From NCBI GenBank assembly GCA_002081555.1, contig MZNV01001853.1, positions 1 through 26,900 of the forward strand: 26,900 nt of DNA, given 5' to 3'. The DNA is from Protostelium mycophagum. Its lineage: Eukaryota > Evosea > Variosea > Protosteliida > Protosteliaceae. Position 1 is the stretch's first letter; each line of letters starts with the position of its first letter. Shown here one piece after another: positions 1-11,070 of this stretch. The translations under genes were made by a program, and so were the position numbers. The notes under the pieces are model-generated. The model was given only the letters and a program-made list of their open reading frames with translations. It was not told where the DNA came from and searched no databases.

Positions 1-717
1 TTCTCGACCAAGTTTGGAGCACCATTGGATATGTGCGAGGAGCTCATCGCGACCGCTAAGGATCTGGAACTGAACGTGATTGGAATCTCGTTCCACGTGG
101 GATCTGGATGCATGTCTGTAGCTTCTTTCGAGTCAGCCATCACGAACTCTGCTCGCATCTTCAAGCTTGCAGAGTCTTACGGCTACAAGTTTTCACTTCT
201 CGACCTTGGAGGAGGATGGCCAGGAAATGACAGCGAGAGCGCCATCGCCTTCAACGACATCGCAGCCTCTATCAGACCACTTTTGGACCGACTCTTCCCT
301 GAAGAAGTGAACATCATCGCAGAGCCAGGAAGATACTTTGTCGCCGAGTCACACACACTTGCAGTGAACGTGTTCGCCAAGAGAGCTATGGATGACGGAT
401 ATGGAAACAGAAAGTACCTCTACTACATCAATGACGGAGTGTACCAGTCGTTCAACTGCATCTTCTTCGACCACAACAGCCCCAAGCCACTTGTGTTTGT
501 GCCAGGAGACAGACACATGGAATACAGATCGACAGTGTTTGGACCCACATGTGACAGCATGGACTGTATCGCAAAGGACATCATGCTGCCAGAGCTGGAA
601 GTGGGAGAATGGCTGTACTTTAAGGATATGGGAGCATACACAGTCGCAGCAGCCAGCCCGTTCAACGGATTCCAGAGCTGTCCAACCACATACTACATCG
701 AGTCTGATGTCAACTAA
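1..717 (+). CDS. Ornithine decarboxylase, C-terminal part (cut by window edge)
   Basis: Open from the first base, in frame, to a TAA at 715-717 (238 residues), so the N-terminal half lies outside the window. This is the PLP-dependent enzyme that makes putrescine from ornithine, the entry step of polyamine synthesis, in the cytosol. Fold-type III landmarks appear in order: GISFHVGSGC, LDLGGGWPG (phosphate-binding glycine loop), AEPGRYFVA, YYINDGVYQSFNC, then FGPTCDSMDC with the catalytic Cys, and MGAYTVAAASPFNGFQ near the end. The Cys and the loop Asp belong to the composite active site of the dimer. This part has no intron, unlike its neighbours. Strong match to animal and fungal ODC; I see no break. 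Confidence 0.95.
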   Translation, partial: FSTKFGAPLDMCEELIATAKDLELNVIGISFHVGSGCMSVASFESAITNSARIFKLAESYGYKFSLLDLGGGWPGNDSESAIAFNDIAASIRPLLDRLFPEEVNIIAEPGRYFVAESHTLAVNVFAKRAMDDGYGNRKYLYYINDGVYQSFNCIFFDHNSPKPLVFVPGDRHMEYRSTVFGPTCDSMDCIAKDIMLPELEVGEWLYFKDMGAYTVAAASPFNGFQSCPTTYYIESDVN

Positions 718-1112
718 ATGGATAAAAGTTTTTATTTTGAACTGTATTTGTTTATTTCTTTTCTTGTCCGTTTTGTTTATTCTGATGTTGTGGACGTGCA
801 CCACATTTGATGCAGTTTAAAATCGGTGGGATGATATCTGTCTCCTGTGAAATAAAACCGGTCTGTTCAGATACATTTCTATTTCAATATCGCACAAAGA
901 TAAAAATCATACTTTATTCCTTGGATGATTGTAATTTTGGAATCATCCTTCGTCTTATTCAGGCAACATCGCTCAAGACAAGTTACAAAATTGTCACCCA
1001 AAGCGGTCACTTTTATTTCTTCGGTTTCTTTGTATTCCAAGCGTCTATTTTTTTTTTATTGGTCGACGGTCGCTTCTGGACTGCCTGCACCCTTCAGAGA
1101 TGCCACAACATC
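718..1112. other. Convergent 3' region between two genes, no further gene seen
   Basis: This holds the 3' UTRs of the plus-strand decarboxylase and the minus-strand RNase P subunit. It is AT-rich, with a T10 run near 1050-1059. Short open frames in it have no family resemblance and no splice logic. The minus-strand gene might continue by splicing into about 1062-1112 (a small in-frame exon is possible), which would change only its last residues. Confidence 0.5.
851..856 (+). promoter_or_regulatory. Poly(A) signal of the ornithine decarboxylase gene
   Basis: AATAAA lies about 135 nt after the stop codon of the decarboxylase, in a T-rich 3' region. It is the only canonical signal before the convergent neighbour. 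Confidence 0.55.
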
Positions 1113-2051
1113 CTATAGATCTCTTACCTTCTCAATCTTGAGTGTTTTGAGCTGTACTTTGACCACCTCCTTTGGTGGATCCTCAGCCTTTCTTTTTTTC
1201 TGCAATTCAGATTCTTTGTTGGGAGGTGTGGTTAATCTTCTCTTCACGGGCTCTAGCCACGGTATGTTCAGGGGTTTGAACGTGCTGACGTCCAAGAGTG
1301 AGGCGATGAGAGCGTCTAGATCTTGCCCTTCTCTTTCTCTCTAAGAGGATGTTAAAGACTTCTTTTTATTTGGATTTTTGATCTTCTTTGTCGTATTTTT
1401 TTGGAATTTAACACAAAATCCACAGATACAATTGAAGAATACAGAACATAACCAATAAATAAATACCTTGATGGCAAAAGCCAAGACAGAAGACGTGTCA
1501 AAGGTCTTTCTGTTGAAGAGTAAGGTAGTTGGATTTCGAGTGTTTAATTTCACTCACGGAAAATATTGACCTTCTATTCTGATGATTGGTGTTTGTGTGA
1601 GATAACATAATGTGGGTAGGTGCTGCGTGAATCTCTTCTCATTTTGTGTATGTGTGATTACGACCACCGAAAATGGGGAGACCGCTGTGTGATCGGTTTT
1701 CATTATGTTTATATGTCTTTCTAGATTTCTGTAATCGTGAGATGGACAGAGACGCTCGATCATAACATACTTTGTGACTGAATTAACACCGAGAATGAAC
1801 TCGGGAAGCGCTCTCCTCACTAGATTAAATCTTCTGGGCTTCTCGCCTTCTTTTAAAGGTGCCGGTTTTGGTAAATTGGGCGATCTCCTGTCTATGAGCT
1901 TGTTTATACAGGAGATAAATTGATCTCTGACACGATCACCATTGATCAGAGGCAATTCAATGCTATATGGGCTTCCTAATGTGTTTTTGATCTATTTTTT
2001 GTCAATTTGAATGTTTGGGTTGTCTCTCACCACAGGCCTCCCTCTGTCCAT
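1113..2051 (-). CDS. RNase P/MRP protein subunit, L7Ae fold (Rpp38/Pop3-like)
   Basis: Four exons spliced by eye. ATG at 2051 gives MDRGRPV, then a 39-nt intron, then the long exon to about 1556, a short exon KTFDTSSVLAFAIK, and a last exon from about 1344. The core ALPEFILGVNSVTKY ... PFSVVVITHTQNEKRFTQHLPTLCYLTQTPIIRI ... SSVLAFAIK follows the L7Ae/Rpp38 pattern: a helix with GVNSVT, a hydrophobic strand, an H..L..L helix, and a closing strand with Ala-Phe. The tail NIPWLEP and VQLKTLKIEKV resembles the SVPWLPD and LKIKK segments near the human Rpp38 C-terminus. Known family role: binds kink-turn-like RNA in RNase P and MRP during tRNA and rRNA maturation in the nucleolus. The tail is rich in Lys and Glu. 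The exact 3' end is uncertain because the last codons overlap a possible donor site. Confidence 0.75.
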
Positions 2052-2545
2052 TTCTTGGGCTGGTGTGCTGATTCTCGGTTTCGGCCAAAATCAATATGCG
2101 TAAGTTGACTAATTCTACACACATGATTTTCAATCATCTAATGAAATGAAAAGAAGATAAATCAATTTGCATCTAGCATGAAACCGCTTGCCACACACAA
2201 TTTTTCAACCCCTCTAACATTTTGTTTCAGAGCGGCTTTCATTATTGAATATCTGATGCAGAGATGAGAACTCTCTGACATTCAATATTTCTTGTTTCCA
2301 GTACTCGCCGTTTACGTCCTAAAGAGCTCCAATCTGAGGAAGATGAGGTTGTACGCGATGAATTCCGAAGAAGGGGGTGTCGGATCGCAGTGTGGGAGAT
2401 TTCAGTGATTTTAGGGTTGACCTCCCGTGTGTGTATTGGATTTAACGGTAATTACAACAAGCACTACACACATGCAGAGTACTACTACGTCTACGAAAAT
2501 GATACTATTCCTTTTTGGCTCTATATGCCTGGTGGCTGCCCATGA
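2011..2545 (+). CDS. Possible membrane-protein fragment, RTA1-like (weak)
   Basis: Two plus-strand blocks join in frame across a good-looking intron (donor GTAAGTTGAC at 2100, acceptor CTTGTTTCCAG ending 2301). The first block is hydrophobic (SISWAGVLILGFGQ). The second contains GCRIAVWEISVILGLTSRVCIGF followed by HAEYYYVYENDTIPFWLYM and a stop at 2543-2545. This vaguely follows the last membrane helices of RTA1-family lipid transporters (R.I.RV.EF ... HE..YV.D..PM). The missing N-terminal helices would have to lie where the minus-strand RNase P gene sits, and the end overlaps the HHIPL start on the same strand. So it is either a truncated remnant or chance. An internal acceptor at about 2230 hints at another exon choice. 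Confidence 0.22.
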
Positions 2546-5061
2546 GGCCTGTCGTGATCTGTCAGGGCCGATCCAAGCGGTAATGCATCGTCAACAACAA
2601 TCCAACTCATTTACTCACAGACAAATACTTTCTGTTCCAGCTACAGCGGTCGCACCTGTTGTTCTACTTCTGACGACCAACAAATACAAACATTATATCA
2701 AGGTCTCGCCCTTGACACCACGTGTCAGGCCTTCATCGAGAAGATCCTGTGCTCCAGATGCGATCCTTGGGGTGCTCACCTCTTTGGTGTCGAAGATCTT
2801 CAACCAAAAAACTCCCCATTGGTGCGAATCTCACCTAATCACCTCTTAACACGGCCCAGTTATGCCCCGGCTATTGCAGCTCTTTCTATTCCGCCTGCGC
2901 TAATGTCAACATCAACTGGCCCTCTGGACAAAATCCCTTCCCAGGATCCACCAATGTGTTGAGAGATCAATTTCCAAATCAGGAGAGCTTCTGCTCATAC
3001 TATGCTCCCGTATCACTTCAAGCCGCCTGCTACAAGTAAAAGCCACATTGCTGTATGGAATCTGACCGTTGTAGTGGCTCGAATTTCGTACCACAAGCAG
3101 CTCCAGCTGTCCCTCCCGGGAGCAGCCAGATCTGTTTGGAATACTTTGCTGCAGCAGATTTCAATCTGCACAAGGTGCTAAAATTAGCAGACCCCCATGA
3201 CCAATCAGGACGATTACTTGCCGCCTATCAGGTGCATGATCAGACGATGATGTCACCATTTATTGATGTTGTAAGGATGGAAGGGTCTTGACGCTGAATA
3301 AGACCACCGGTGCTCAGATCTCCACACTTCTGACAGTCAACCCTTTGGACAATGGAGAAGCGGGTCTTATCGGCATCGTCGCTCACCCCAAGTTTGCGAC
3401 CAACGGAAAGGTGACGTCGACGAATTTTCGGAGAAAACTGAACGAAATGTCAGGTGTACATATACTGGTCTTCTCAGAGCGTGGGTGCCCCCTGCCTTGA
3501 CGACGATTGGTGCAACGGAAACACATGGTGAGATCGTTGTAGATTGACATTCATTGAGCTATTTATAGTGGTTCCAATGGGCTGTGCCAGAACTACATGA
3601 CTAATATTTTAGACGAATATTATGTACCTTCTGGGAGCGACACTGCGCAGAGCGACCCCGTCAGAAGGCTGATGACCATCTCCAAGCCTTACAACAACCA
3701 CAACGTGAGATTTCATCGAAATTTCACCAGATTTCCAGATTTAGAATGACATTTTCAGGGAGGTGATCTCATCTTTGGTGCTGATGGGTACCTCTACTTT
3801 GGTACTGGTGATGGAGGTAACAAATAATCCAATTTTAGTATAATATTGAACATGCCAAATTGACATTTTGACAGGAGATGCGAACGACCCGTACAATAAC
3901 GCTCAGAATCTGAACCGCAGACTTGGAAAGATTCTCCGCATTGACGTGGACTCCGCACCCATAGAGGGGCGTAACTACGCCGTCCCCTCTGACAACCCGT
4001 TTCCCAACAGTAAATTCCCAGAAATTTACGCTTACGGACTGAGAAATCCATGGAGAATGTCTTTCGACCCATTCAACCCGACCTACCTCTTGGTCGGTGA
4101 TGTCGGACAGGTCAGGCTCAAAACTTTGAACCGCATGTCAAACTAACATATATGACAGGATTTCGTGGAGGAGGTGAATTTGGTTGTCAAAGGAGGGAAT
4201 TACGGCTGGCCGAAATTTGAGGGAACTGCCCTGACCATCACAAAGCCTGGAGCCGCACAGATGTATTTACCATCATTTCACCACAAAATCTGAGTACATA
4301 CAGTCAAGTTGATGGAGCACTGGATCCCATCATTCAATATTTCCATAACCAGACGGGAAGCCAAGGACCGGCCATCATTGGAGGGTACGTTTATTCCGGT
4401 TTGGCAGACCCCTGCAACTATGGAAAATATCTCTTCATGGACTGGACCAACATCGTCTGGTCCAGCTATGAATCTCCAGTAGGATCTGGCAGATTCGCTT
4501 TTGACGTGAACAGCAGATACGAGATGCTTTGCACAGGTACATTTTCAGATTTTAGAATTGCTAGATCTATTATCTCATTCTATTATATTATGTTGAGCCT
4601 ATTCAGGGGACAACTGCTTTGAAGGACAAGGAAATCTGGGCTCACTGGCTGCCTTCTCTGTAGATGACGAGAACAACCTCTACATCTTAGCCACGAACGG
4701 AGCTCATCGTGTCGTTGAACCCTCGCGATGTGGCATCACATGCAATGCTCAGATCCCCGTGAGTTCAGCAGGTTCTGCAGATCCAACGGACCAAGCTGGG
4801 GTATCTCCGTCAGGGCAGTCAAGCACATCTTCATTAGCACAATCATCTGTCCGATCGGCGTCATCTTCGCCATCTCAATCCTCTATAATCGGATCGGCGT
4901 CAGCCGTACCGGTTGAAGGTGGAGCTGGAAACACAGGCACAACATCAGCTCCTGCTGGAACTGTCAGCTCCGTAAATAGAGTTCAGACACAGTTTGGAGG
5001 AGCCAACACCGTCATTGCCAACCTGGCGATCATTATCTGTGCAATTGTGATCATCATGTAA
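2499..5061 (+). CDS. Secreted GPI-anchored HHIP-like protein (folate-receptor-like domain plus glucose/sorbosone dehydrogenase-like propeller)
   Basis: ATG at 2499 opens a signal peptide (MILFLFGSICLVAA). About eleven short introns are needed. The first domain is Cys-rich (YSGRTCCSTSDD ... CQAFIEKILCSRCDPWGAHLF ... LCPGYCSSFYSACANV), the pattern of the folate-receptor-like domain at the N-terminus of HHIP/HHIPL proteins. A PQQ-type beta-propeller follows: GLIGIVAHPKFATNGKVYIYW, GGDLIFGADGYLYFGTGDGG, NRRLGKILRIDVD, YAYGLRNPWRMSFDP, GDVGQDFVEEVN, GGNYGWPKFEG, GGYVYSGL. The last exon adds a Ser/Thr-rich stalk and a terminal hydrophobic segment (VIANLAIIICAIVIIM), read as a GPI signal. In animals HHIP binds hedgehog ligands; fungi lack canonical hedgehog, so the ligand or substrate here is unknown. 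Convergent with the fucose kinase, about 100 bases away. Confidence 0.88.
3705..3758 (+). repeat. Hairpin intron in the HHIP-like gene
   Basis: The first 23 bases of this 54-nt intron fold on themselves: GTGAGATTTC pairs with GAAATTTCAC across a 3-nt loop (nine Watson-Crick pairs plus one G.U), so the donor site itself is in the stem. The intron contains the GAAATTTC word seen in many introns of the neighbouring genes. Confidence 0.6.
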
Positions 5062-5065
5062 AAGG

Positions 5066-5071
5066 AATAAA
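5066..5071 (+). promoter_or_regulatory. Poly(A) signal of the HHIP-like gene
   Basis: AATAAA starts 5 nt after the stop codon, followed by an A/G-rich and then T-rich stretch. Such tight spacing fits the very short gap to the convergent fucose kinase. Confidence 0.5.
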
Positions 5072-5160
5072 GAAAGATAATGAATTTTGTGATCTCTGCA
5101 TCCATCATCCATGTGAAGCACATCTTGTCTTTGAAATGATTTTTATACAGTGATATTTGA

Positions 5161-8100
5161 TCACTCCTTCTGCCACAGCGCCATCTTTGATAGTTGCGCG
5201 TTTGGATGTTTCTCTTGCAGAGCTTTTGCCACCTGAGCGTGTGTTTGTCCCGGTCTCAGCCAACCCACAATAAATCCTCCAGATCCAGCACCTGCATTTT
5301 TCACTCTCCACAACATTGTATTGCAGTCATTAATACTCACCGATGAGATGACTACCGGTGACGTATGACGATATCGTCTCAAACAATTGGTCCAAGTAGT
5401 CGTTAGAAAAGGACTTTTCAAGTTCAATATTCAAATTTCGAACAGTGGTTGTCAAGGTGCCCAACTCCTGCCAAGATTTTTCTGTGGCTTGCACATCTTG
5501 CGCAGATGCAAACCTGATCGTGTCAATGTTGATGTCATTTTGTAAATACCTCAGAAAGATGTCGCGGTTCTCAGAGGCTTTGTCTCTGATTTTGTGGAGA
5601 CACTCTACGGTATCTGGTTTGCGTATAATCCAGTGATCTACAACGTTGTATAATATCGGCTTGGCCATCCTGGTGCGTCCTGAAGAAATTCAAAAATAAA
5701 ATAAAATCCGATGTGATTACCGGTGTAGACGACTACCAAATGGTCATTGAAGTAATCCTTTTGGCTTTGATTCAACTTGATTTTGTTCACGTTGTAGTTG
5801 GGAAAGCATCCCTCTGCGGCGGAATCAGTACATACCGACCCCCGTCATAATGATATACCTGGTGATATCATATTGGCTTGTACAGAGGTGAGTTTGAGAC
5901 CGTCGACACCCCCACCGACTTGATCTTGCCACCCCCCTCCCGTGGTGAGCATCTGTTCAACGGCTAGCACTCCATTCATCTCCTTATTCTACAACGCGTC
6001 AAACCATCAACATCAAGACGTATAAAATTGAAATTTCATCGATTTTTACCAGTTCTATCTGTCCTTGCTGGTCCAGGTCGTCCGAATTTTCGGTCCATTT
6101 TATTCCGAATAAGTTCCGTAAGACTCTAAGACATCCTAACATCAAGATGGAGGATGTACCGAGTCCGCTTCCGAAAGGGATGTCGACATTTGTCTTGAGG
6201 GAAAGTCCTCCTGATCCAAAAAGCTGTACATGTCATTGATCACGTGACCATCGTTGTATTATGATTTGAAGATTTTCGTAACAAAATAAATATGATATAA
6301 ATTATATTTACCTTTGTAAAGATGATGTGTAATGCGTGGTTTGAATGACTCTGCCTTCCCAACACATCTGACACACAAAACTGTGGGAAAAAAGAGAAAC
6401 AGAAAGAGGCCTTCAGCAGCGCCAGCCTCTCGCCTAAAATCGAATGTGAGTATCTACAACGGTGTTTGTTTCTGAAATCTCGTAGAAATTTCACCTGGGG
6501 TGGCGTAATTGAATAAAACGTTGAGATTTTCGACGGAAAATTCGGTGGAAGTTTGTCCGTCTACAGTGGTCAAGATTACAACCGGCCTGTCTATCACCTT
6601 GTATTTATCAGAAATTTCAAGGAAAATTTCGAGAAAATTCTGACAAGGCCAAAGCTAAAAATAGAATAATACCTCAGCCTCAACTTCTACGGGAAGTTTA
6701 TCGTCGATTGTAACGGCAAAGTTAACGCACTCTCCCACGTTGTCCAAAGAGTAAGGGGGAGTATCACTCCATCCTCCTGTTCTATTTTTAGAGATCTACA
6801 ACTAGCCAAGTTGGAAAGTACTGCACAGAATTGTATCTGAAATTGACCTGAAATCACAATTCTTGCTGGGAGGGAGATTTTTGACTTTGTTCCGGGAACA
6901 AGTGGCGTTGTAGACGTCTTATTTTCCAAGAAAAATCCTGTATACTGGTGGTTTGCCCCTTGTACATCGGGGTTTAGTGTAAGTCCCGCCAAAAATGGAT
7001 TCAATAGTACGTCGCGCAATAATCCCCATGCCTGTGCATCCTTCAGAAAATTCCAGAAAATTTCCGAGAATTTTACCTTTTTCCTGAGATTGCCCTCGTT
7101 TTCTCGGAACTTTGTCGACACGGGGTGGTCGAGCGGCAGGTTTGACCCGATATATCCGAGTAATGTCGACAGTGAGAACAACGCTCGGCTCTGTACAATT
7201 TCAGACCTTGAGATTTCCGAGAGATTTCACCTTGCTCAATTTGTTTTCAGCACCCAGAAAATCTTCACAGTGTCGGAATAATTTTTCAATTTGATCTGAC
7301 CAATGTGAGTATTTCGTTTCATTTGATTGGTCCCTGACGAGCAGCTCCACCAGCCATCTACACTTCTCAGAATTCTCCCGGAAATTTCATTACGTACCTG
7401 AGTTGGGATAGCGAATCCAGCCATCCAGTTACGTCTTTTTGTTCCGAGAATTCCGAGTGAATTTTCTGGGAAATGATGTCCAACTCGTGAATTTCGCGGA
7501 AAAATTGGATTTGTCCGATCAGATTTCTTTGTCGTACAGATTCTGCCATAGAAGTACGTCTGACATTGCCCCATGATCTATTTATAGGTGTATCCTGATT
7601 TTTCTCAGAAATTTCCTCAAGACTTGAAATTACAAAGTGGAGGAAGTTCGGTTTGTTGAAAGAAAAGAAGATTCGTTGAAATTTCTGACCGTGATGATCT
7701 GAAGTGCCAATTCTGCGGAACTTTCCGGAGAACTTTCGACGGGAAATAATTTAGCCGTCCACAGTGACAGATTTGGACCATCACCCCACACTTGATCTAC
7801 ACTTAACCCCAATCTTTCCAAAATAGTGTACACAGGCACCTTCTTTAGGACCAATTTAGATGCTGCCGATTATAAACAACAAATATTATCAGAAGAGATT
7901 ATGGGACTGACCCTTTTCGTTTCGCGCCAAAAAGTCTTCGCGTCTGACTGACAGTTTCATGTCATCTGTCGTTCCCATGACGATGGTCGCGAAGGCGTTA
8001 GTTGATGAGGATTCCTCGTTGCTAAGCATGAAGCTGTGGAGGAATGTATCGGAGGGTATGGATGTCACGTGACCGGGGAGGCGGACCTGATGACGTCATC

Positions 8101-10260
8101 AGTTATTTCACGGTTGAACGGATAGATCTATTGTGGCAGAATTGCTATACGCTCTCAACTACAACGCGCCAGGACTGCAAAAAAACACTGGAGCATAAAT
8201 ACATAAAAGGTTATCTTCACCTGGGATAAAATACATCCTGATCCGATATCGAGCGTTGTAGATGGAAGAAGCTGGGAATATTCCACCACCGTTCGCTCCC
8301 CCATGTTCACGTGACCTATCAAACTCCTCTGTACACAAATATCTCTTCTCTTCGACAGTCCGTCATCTTCCATCACATGAGTCCGAAATTTCCCCGAAAT
8401 TTCATGTGACTCACCCCTTCGGGTGTAATGATTTCCCAGGGAGGATTGGAATCCAAATTTGGGAAGATCTTGAGTGAGGTGATTGATGTATTCTTCTGTT
8501 GTGCCGAGATGGACGAATAATGATGGGGTGAGCGGTAACACCTTCCTCTTTCAGTGGGTGTATTTGTTTGGAATGTTTGAGATTGATTCACGGTAATGAT
8601 CGTGCAGATTCACGTGTTCTTAACGCGAACCACGTTCATCTGGCGAAAGATGGTTTACGTAATTGACGAAATTTCATCGAAAATTACCTGAAATTGTACG
8701 GAATGGGATTGGAAGAGATGGAATAATCCCTTTCGTAATTGCGTCAGCTTTTCGTCAATATTGCCGGTAGTTCTCGTATTCGAAAAATAAGTGTCCGTAG
8801 CATTTTCTCCCAACGGCTTGAAAATTCAGAGAAAGTTCTCGGAAATTTCACTGAATTTTACCTGCAGAAAATCCCCGTAAGCCTCCAACTCCGCGTCGAT
8901 CTTGTTCTTGGAATAGAACTGAAAAGTTCGTCATGAAAACTCGTGGAGATTTCGACTTACGTCTAATAGAACGAGGCAGACGGCTCTGTCCATATAGAAG
9001 CTGGAATCGACAAAGACATCATAATTTTTCCCGACGACAGCACCGGAGGATCTCATTAATTCCTCAGTCGGTTTGTGAAGATATCTTATACACTTGAGAG
9101 GCCTTGTCGCACCTTTCTCTTTCAGTAAATATAAAATTTTCTGGGAAAATTCCACGATATTTTGGGTTTGAAAATTCAGTGAAAACAGTGACCTGTCAGC
9201 TTTTCGACCTCTTCTGTGTGTAGAACGAAGACACCGTGGCCGAGACCCACTGATATAGAGGATGGATGTGCCAGTGCCGTGATTCCAGGTAACGTAAAGT
9301 CCATATCTACAACCCTCAGGATCAAATTATTGTGCCTTCAATTTGGTTTCTAAACAGCTCAAAAAACCACATTTAATTCAGTTTCAATTTTGCCAATAAA
9401 GCATTCAAAAAACACAGAGCGGACATACCACATCTACAACTCTTTAAATGATGATTGTAGAGCGTCACCTTGGTTCCCAAAGAGGACGATGTCATCTGCG
9501 CATGTGATGTAGCATCCAGGCACCATTTTTTTCGGAAAATCAACAAACATGATCAGTTTCAACTCCAACATGGTGATGTGTGCCCCCCCTGAATTTTCGT
9601 TGAGTTTTCCGTGAAATCTCCGGGAATTTACCTTTGGAGAGTTGGAAGGGGATGGGACAAAAGATCTTCCCGGAGATGGAGTGATTTACCAATCGTTTGC
9701 TGTAACCTCCAGCGTGTACCAACAGGATTTTATCTTCTATCATTAATTTTTCAATAATTTTTCCAATTGATAATAATTTTTGCAAACTTTAAAAATTAAT
9801 TGAAAAATAAAACCCACATCGGTCCATCTTGTCACCGTATCTCTCTTCCAGGAATTTCAAGACGACAAAGGTGGACCCGCCACACCCAATTCTTGGGCCT
9901 TCTGGATCTGGGATGACGTGGTATTGGCATCTGCTGGGCAACTCTTTGCTTAGAACTTTCTGTTTGATCTGGTCCTCATAAAAACCTTGTTGTATCTCAT
10001 CGATCGCGGTCACGATGATGACGTCCCAAAACTCTGGGATGATTTAGTGGGTTTCTTTGCACGTGGCTAGGCTGACGCGAGATGATTATGAAAGTTGTTC
10101 ATGTTCCGAGTACATAGAAAACGGATGGCCTTATGTGTTAAAATCAATCACCAGTCTGATTGGATTCCTCCTCTATGATTCGAGAATATTCCTCTTGCTT
10201 TTTGTCCAATGCAGAGATGAAGAGTTGCCTCTCTTCCTCAGTATAAATCAGCTCCACCAT
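5161..10260 (-). CDS. FCSK: L-fucose kinase (GHMP kinase with N-terminal FKGP-type domain)
   Basis: About 23 short introns, start ATG at 10260 (an in-frame TAA lies upstream), stop at 5161-5163. It phosphorylates L-fucose to fucose-1-phosphate in the GDP-fucose salvage pathway, in the cytosol. N-terminal domain: FWDVIIVTAIDE, DPEGPRIGCGGSTF, HAGGYSKRLVNHSISGKIF, GITALAHPSS, FVHLGTTEEY, GERTVVEYSQLL. C-terminal GHMP kinase: RIVISGGWSDTPPYSLDNVGE, then the ATP loop DIPFGSGLGTSSILMLG, LAVEQMLTTGGGWQDQVGG, VVVYTGRTRMAKPIL and, at the end, HLIGAGSGGFIVG. The domain order matches FCSK/FKGP proteins; I see no separate pyrophosphorylase module. Oddity: the exon after the intron ending at 9590 joins in frame only if the G7 run (C at 9583-9589) is one base shorter, so an assembly slip or unusual splicing there is possible. 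Confidence 0.92.
8367..8414 (-). repeat. Hairpin intron in the fucose kinase gene
   Basis: A 48-nt intron. Eight bases near the donor (TCACATGA) are exactly complementary to eight near the acceptor (TCATGTGA), with CGAAATTTC and GGAAATTTC in the loop. Splicing joins NHYTRR to DDGLSKRRD in frame. Confidence 0.65.
8817..8861 (-). repeat. Hairpin intron in the fucose kinase gene
   Basis: A 45-nt intron that is almost entirely one stem: AAAATTCAG beside the donor pairs with CTGAATTTT beside the acceptor (9 bp), then one mismatch and four more pairs (GAAA/TTTC). It is one of the clearest members of the hairpin-intron set. Confidence 0.65.
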
Positions 10261-10449
10261 CCAAACTACAGAGAAATTAGACACGGAGGACACATGTTAT
10301 GATGATAGAAAGTGAAGAAAAATCGTTCGTCACAAGGTGTTAATCAGTCAACTTCAAGCTGGATATGCTGAGACACAATTCAACATTACCTCAACGCGAC
10401 AAATGCAACACCAAAATTGTAATGCCGTTGTAGAAGCTAAAACACACTT

Positions 10450-11070
10450 TTATTCGAAATATCCTCGAAAATCTTGGCCGGCCTCCATCCACTCATCAAT
10501 GTAGAAGTACTCGTAGTAAGCAGACAAATGCAAATATATACAGTGCTGAAAATAAGACAAAAGTTCCAAGGATGACCGAAGGGTTCCAAATGAGGATTAA
10601 AAACAGAGTTAAAATCTGTAAAGTATAAATATTCAACATGCTTCATGAGGATTGTATTTCGATCATCACTGTACTTTATATTTTTGTGCAAGGAGGAATT
10701 TTCCAACAATGATTCACCCTCCAAACTGAGTCATCATCCAAAGTAGAAAGATCATAGATCGTTCCTCCCAAGATACTGAGAACATTAGGATCTTCTGGAT
10801 TAATTAATTGTCCCACCTGGCGTCAGAGTCGTTTGTCATAAATCGTCCATTGATTGAGGCAACATAAACTTGTGTTGGCCCGTAATCATCATCGACTAGC
10901 GGCTGTGATGTCCAAAATAAATTCTGAAAGAGAGCAGAGAAGATGGAGGCAGCTAAGAGAGAAGCTGCGATCATGACTTCTGGTGATGGACAGCATTTTC
11001 TTCTATCATTATGTATCCGTGGTGGTCCTACTTGTCGCAACCGTTCTAGTTCCTCTCTTGTCCTCCTCAT
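10450..11070 (-). CDS. Unrecognised small membrane protein
   Basis: Start ATG at 11070 (MRRTREELERLRQVGPPRIH). The frame stays open upstream to an acceptor near 11101, so an earlier start is possible. A basic, charged N-terminus precedes one clear hydrophobic helix (VMIAASLLAASIFSALFQNLFW), which suggests a single-pass protein with its N-terminus in the cytosol. The likely spliced continuation reads QVY then VGQLINPEDPNVLSILGGTIYDLSTLDDDSVW, then SDDRNTILMKHVEYLYFTDFNS, and ends AYYEYFYIDEWMEAGQDFRGYFE, rich in Tyr and acidic residues. About 150 residues. Intron choices in the 3' half are uncertain. The stop codon sits inside an AATAAA. No family recognised. It lies just upstream of the fucose kinase on the same strand. 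Confidence 0.5.

Noticed and set aside
392-820. Long open frames on both strands across the decarboxylase (for example 392-820 + and 349-804 -).
   Set aside because: Shadows of a strongly matching gene caused by its codon use; no family resemblance of their own.
9301-9468. A separate micro-exon inside the 170-nt fucose kinase intron (between an internal TTGTAG and GTATGT).
   Set aside because: The five bases between them would break the frame, whereas skipping them joins FGNQ to DMDFTLPGI in frame as the family requires.
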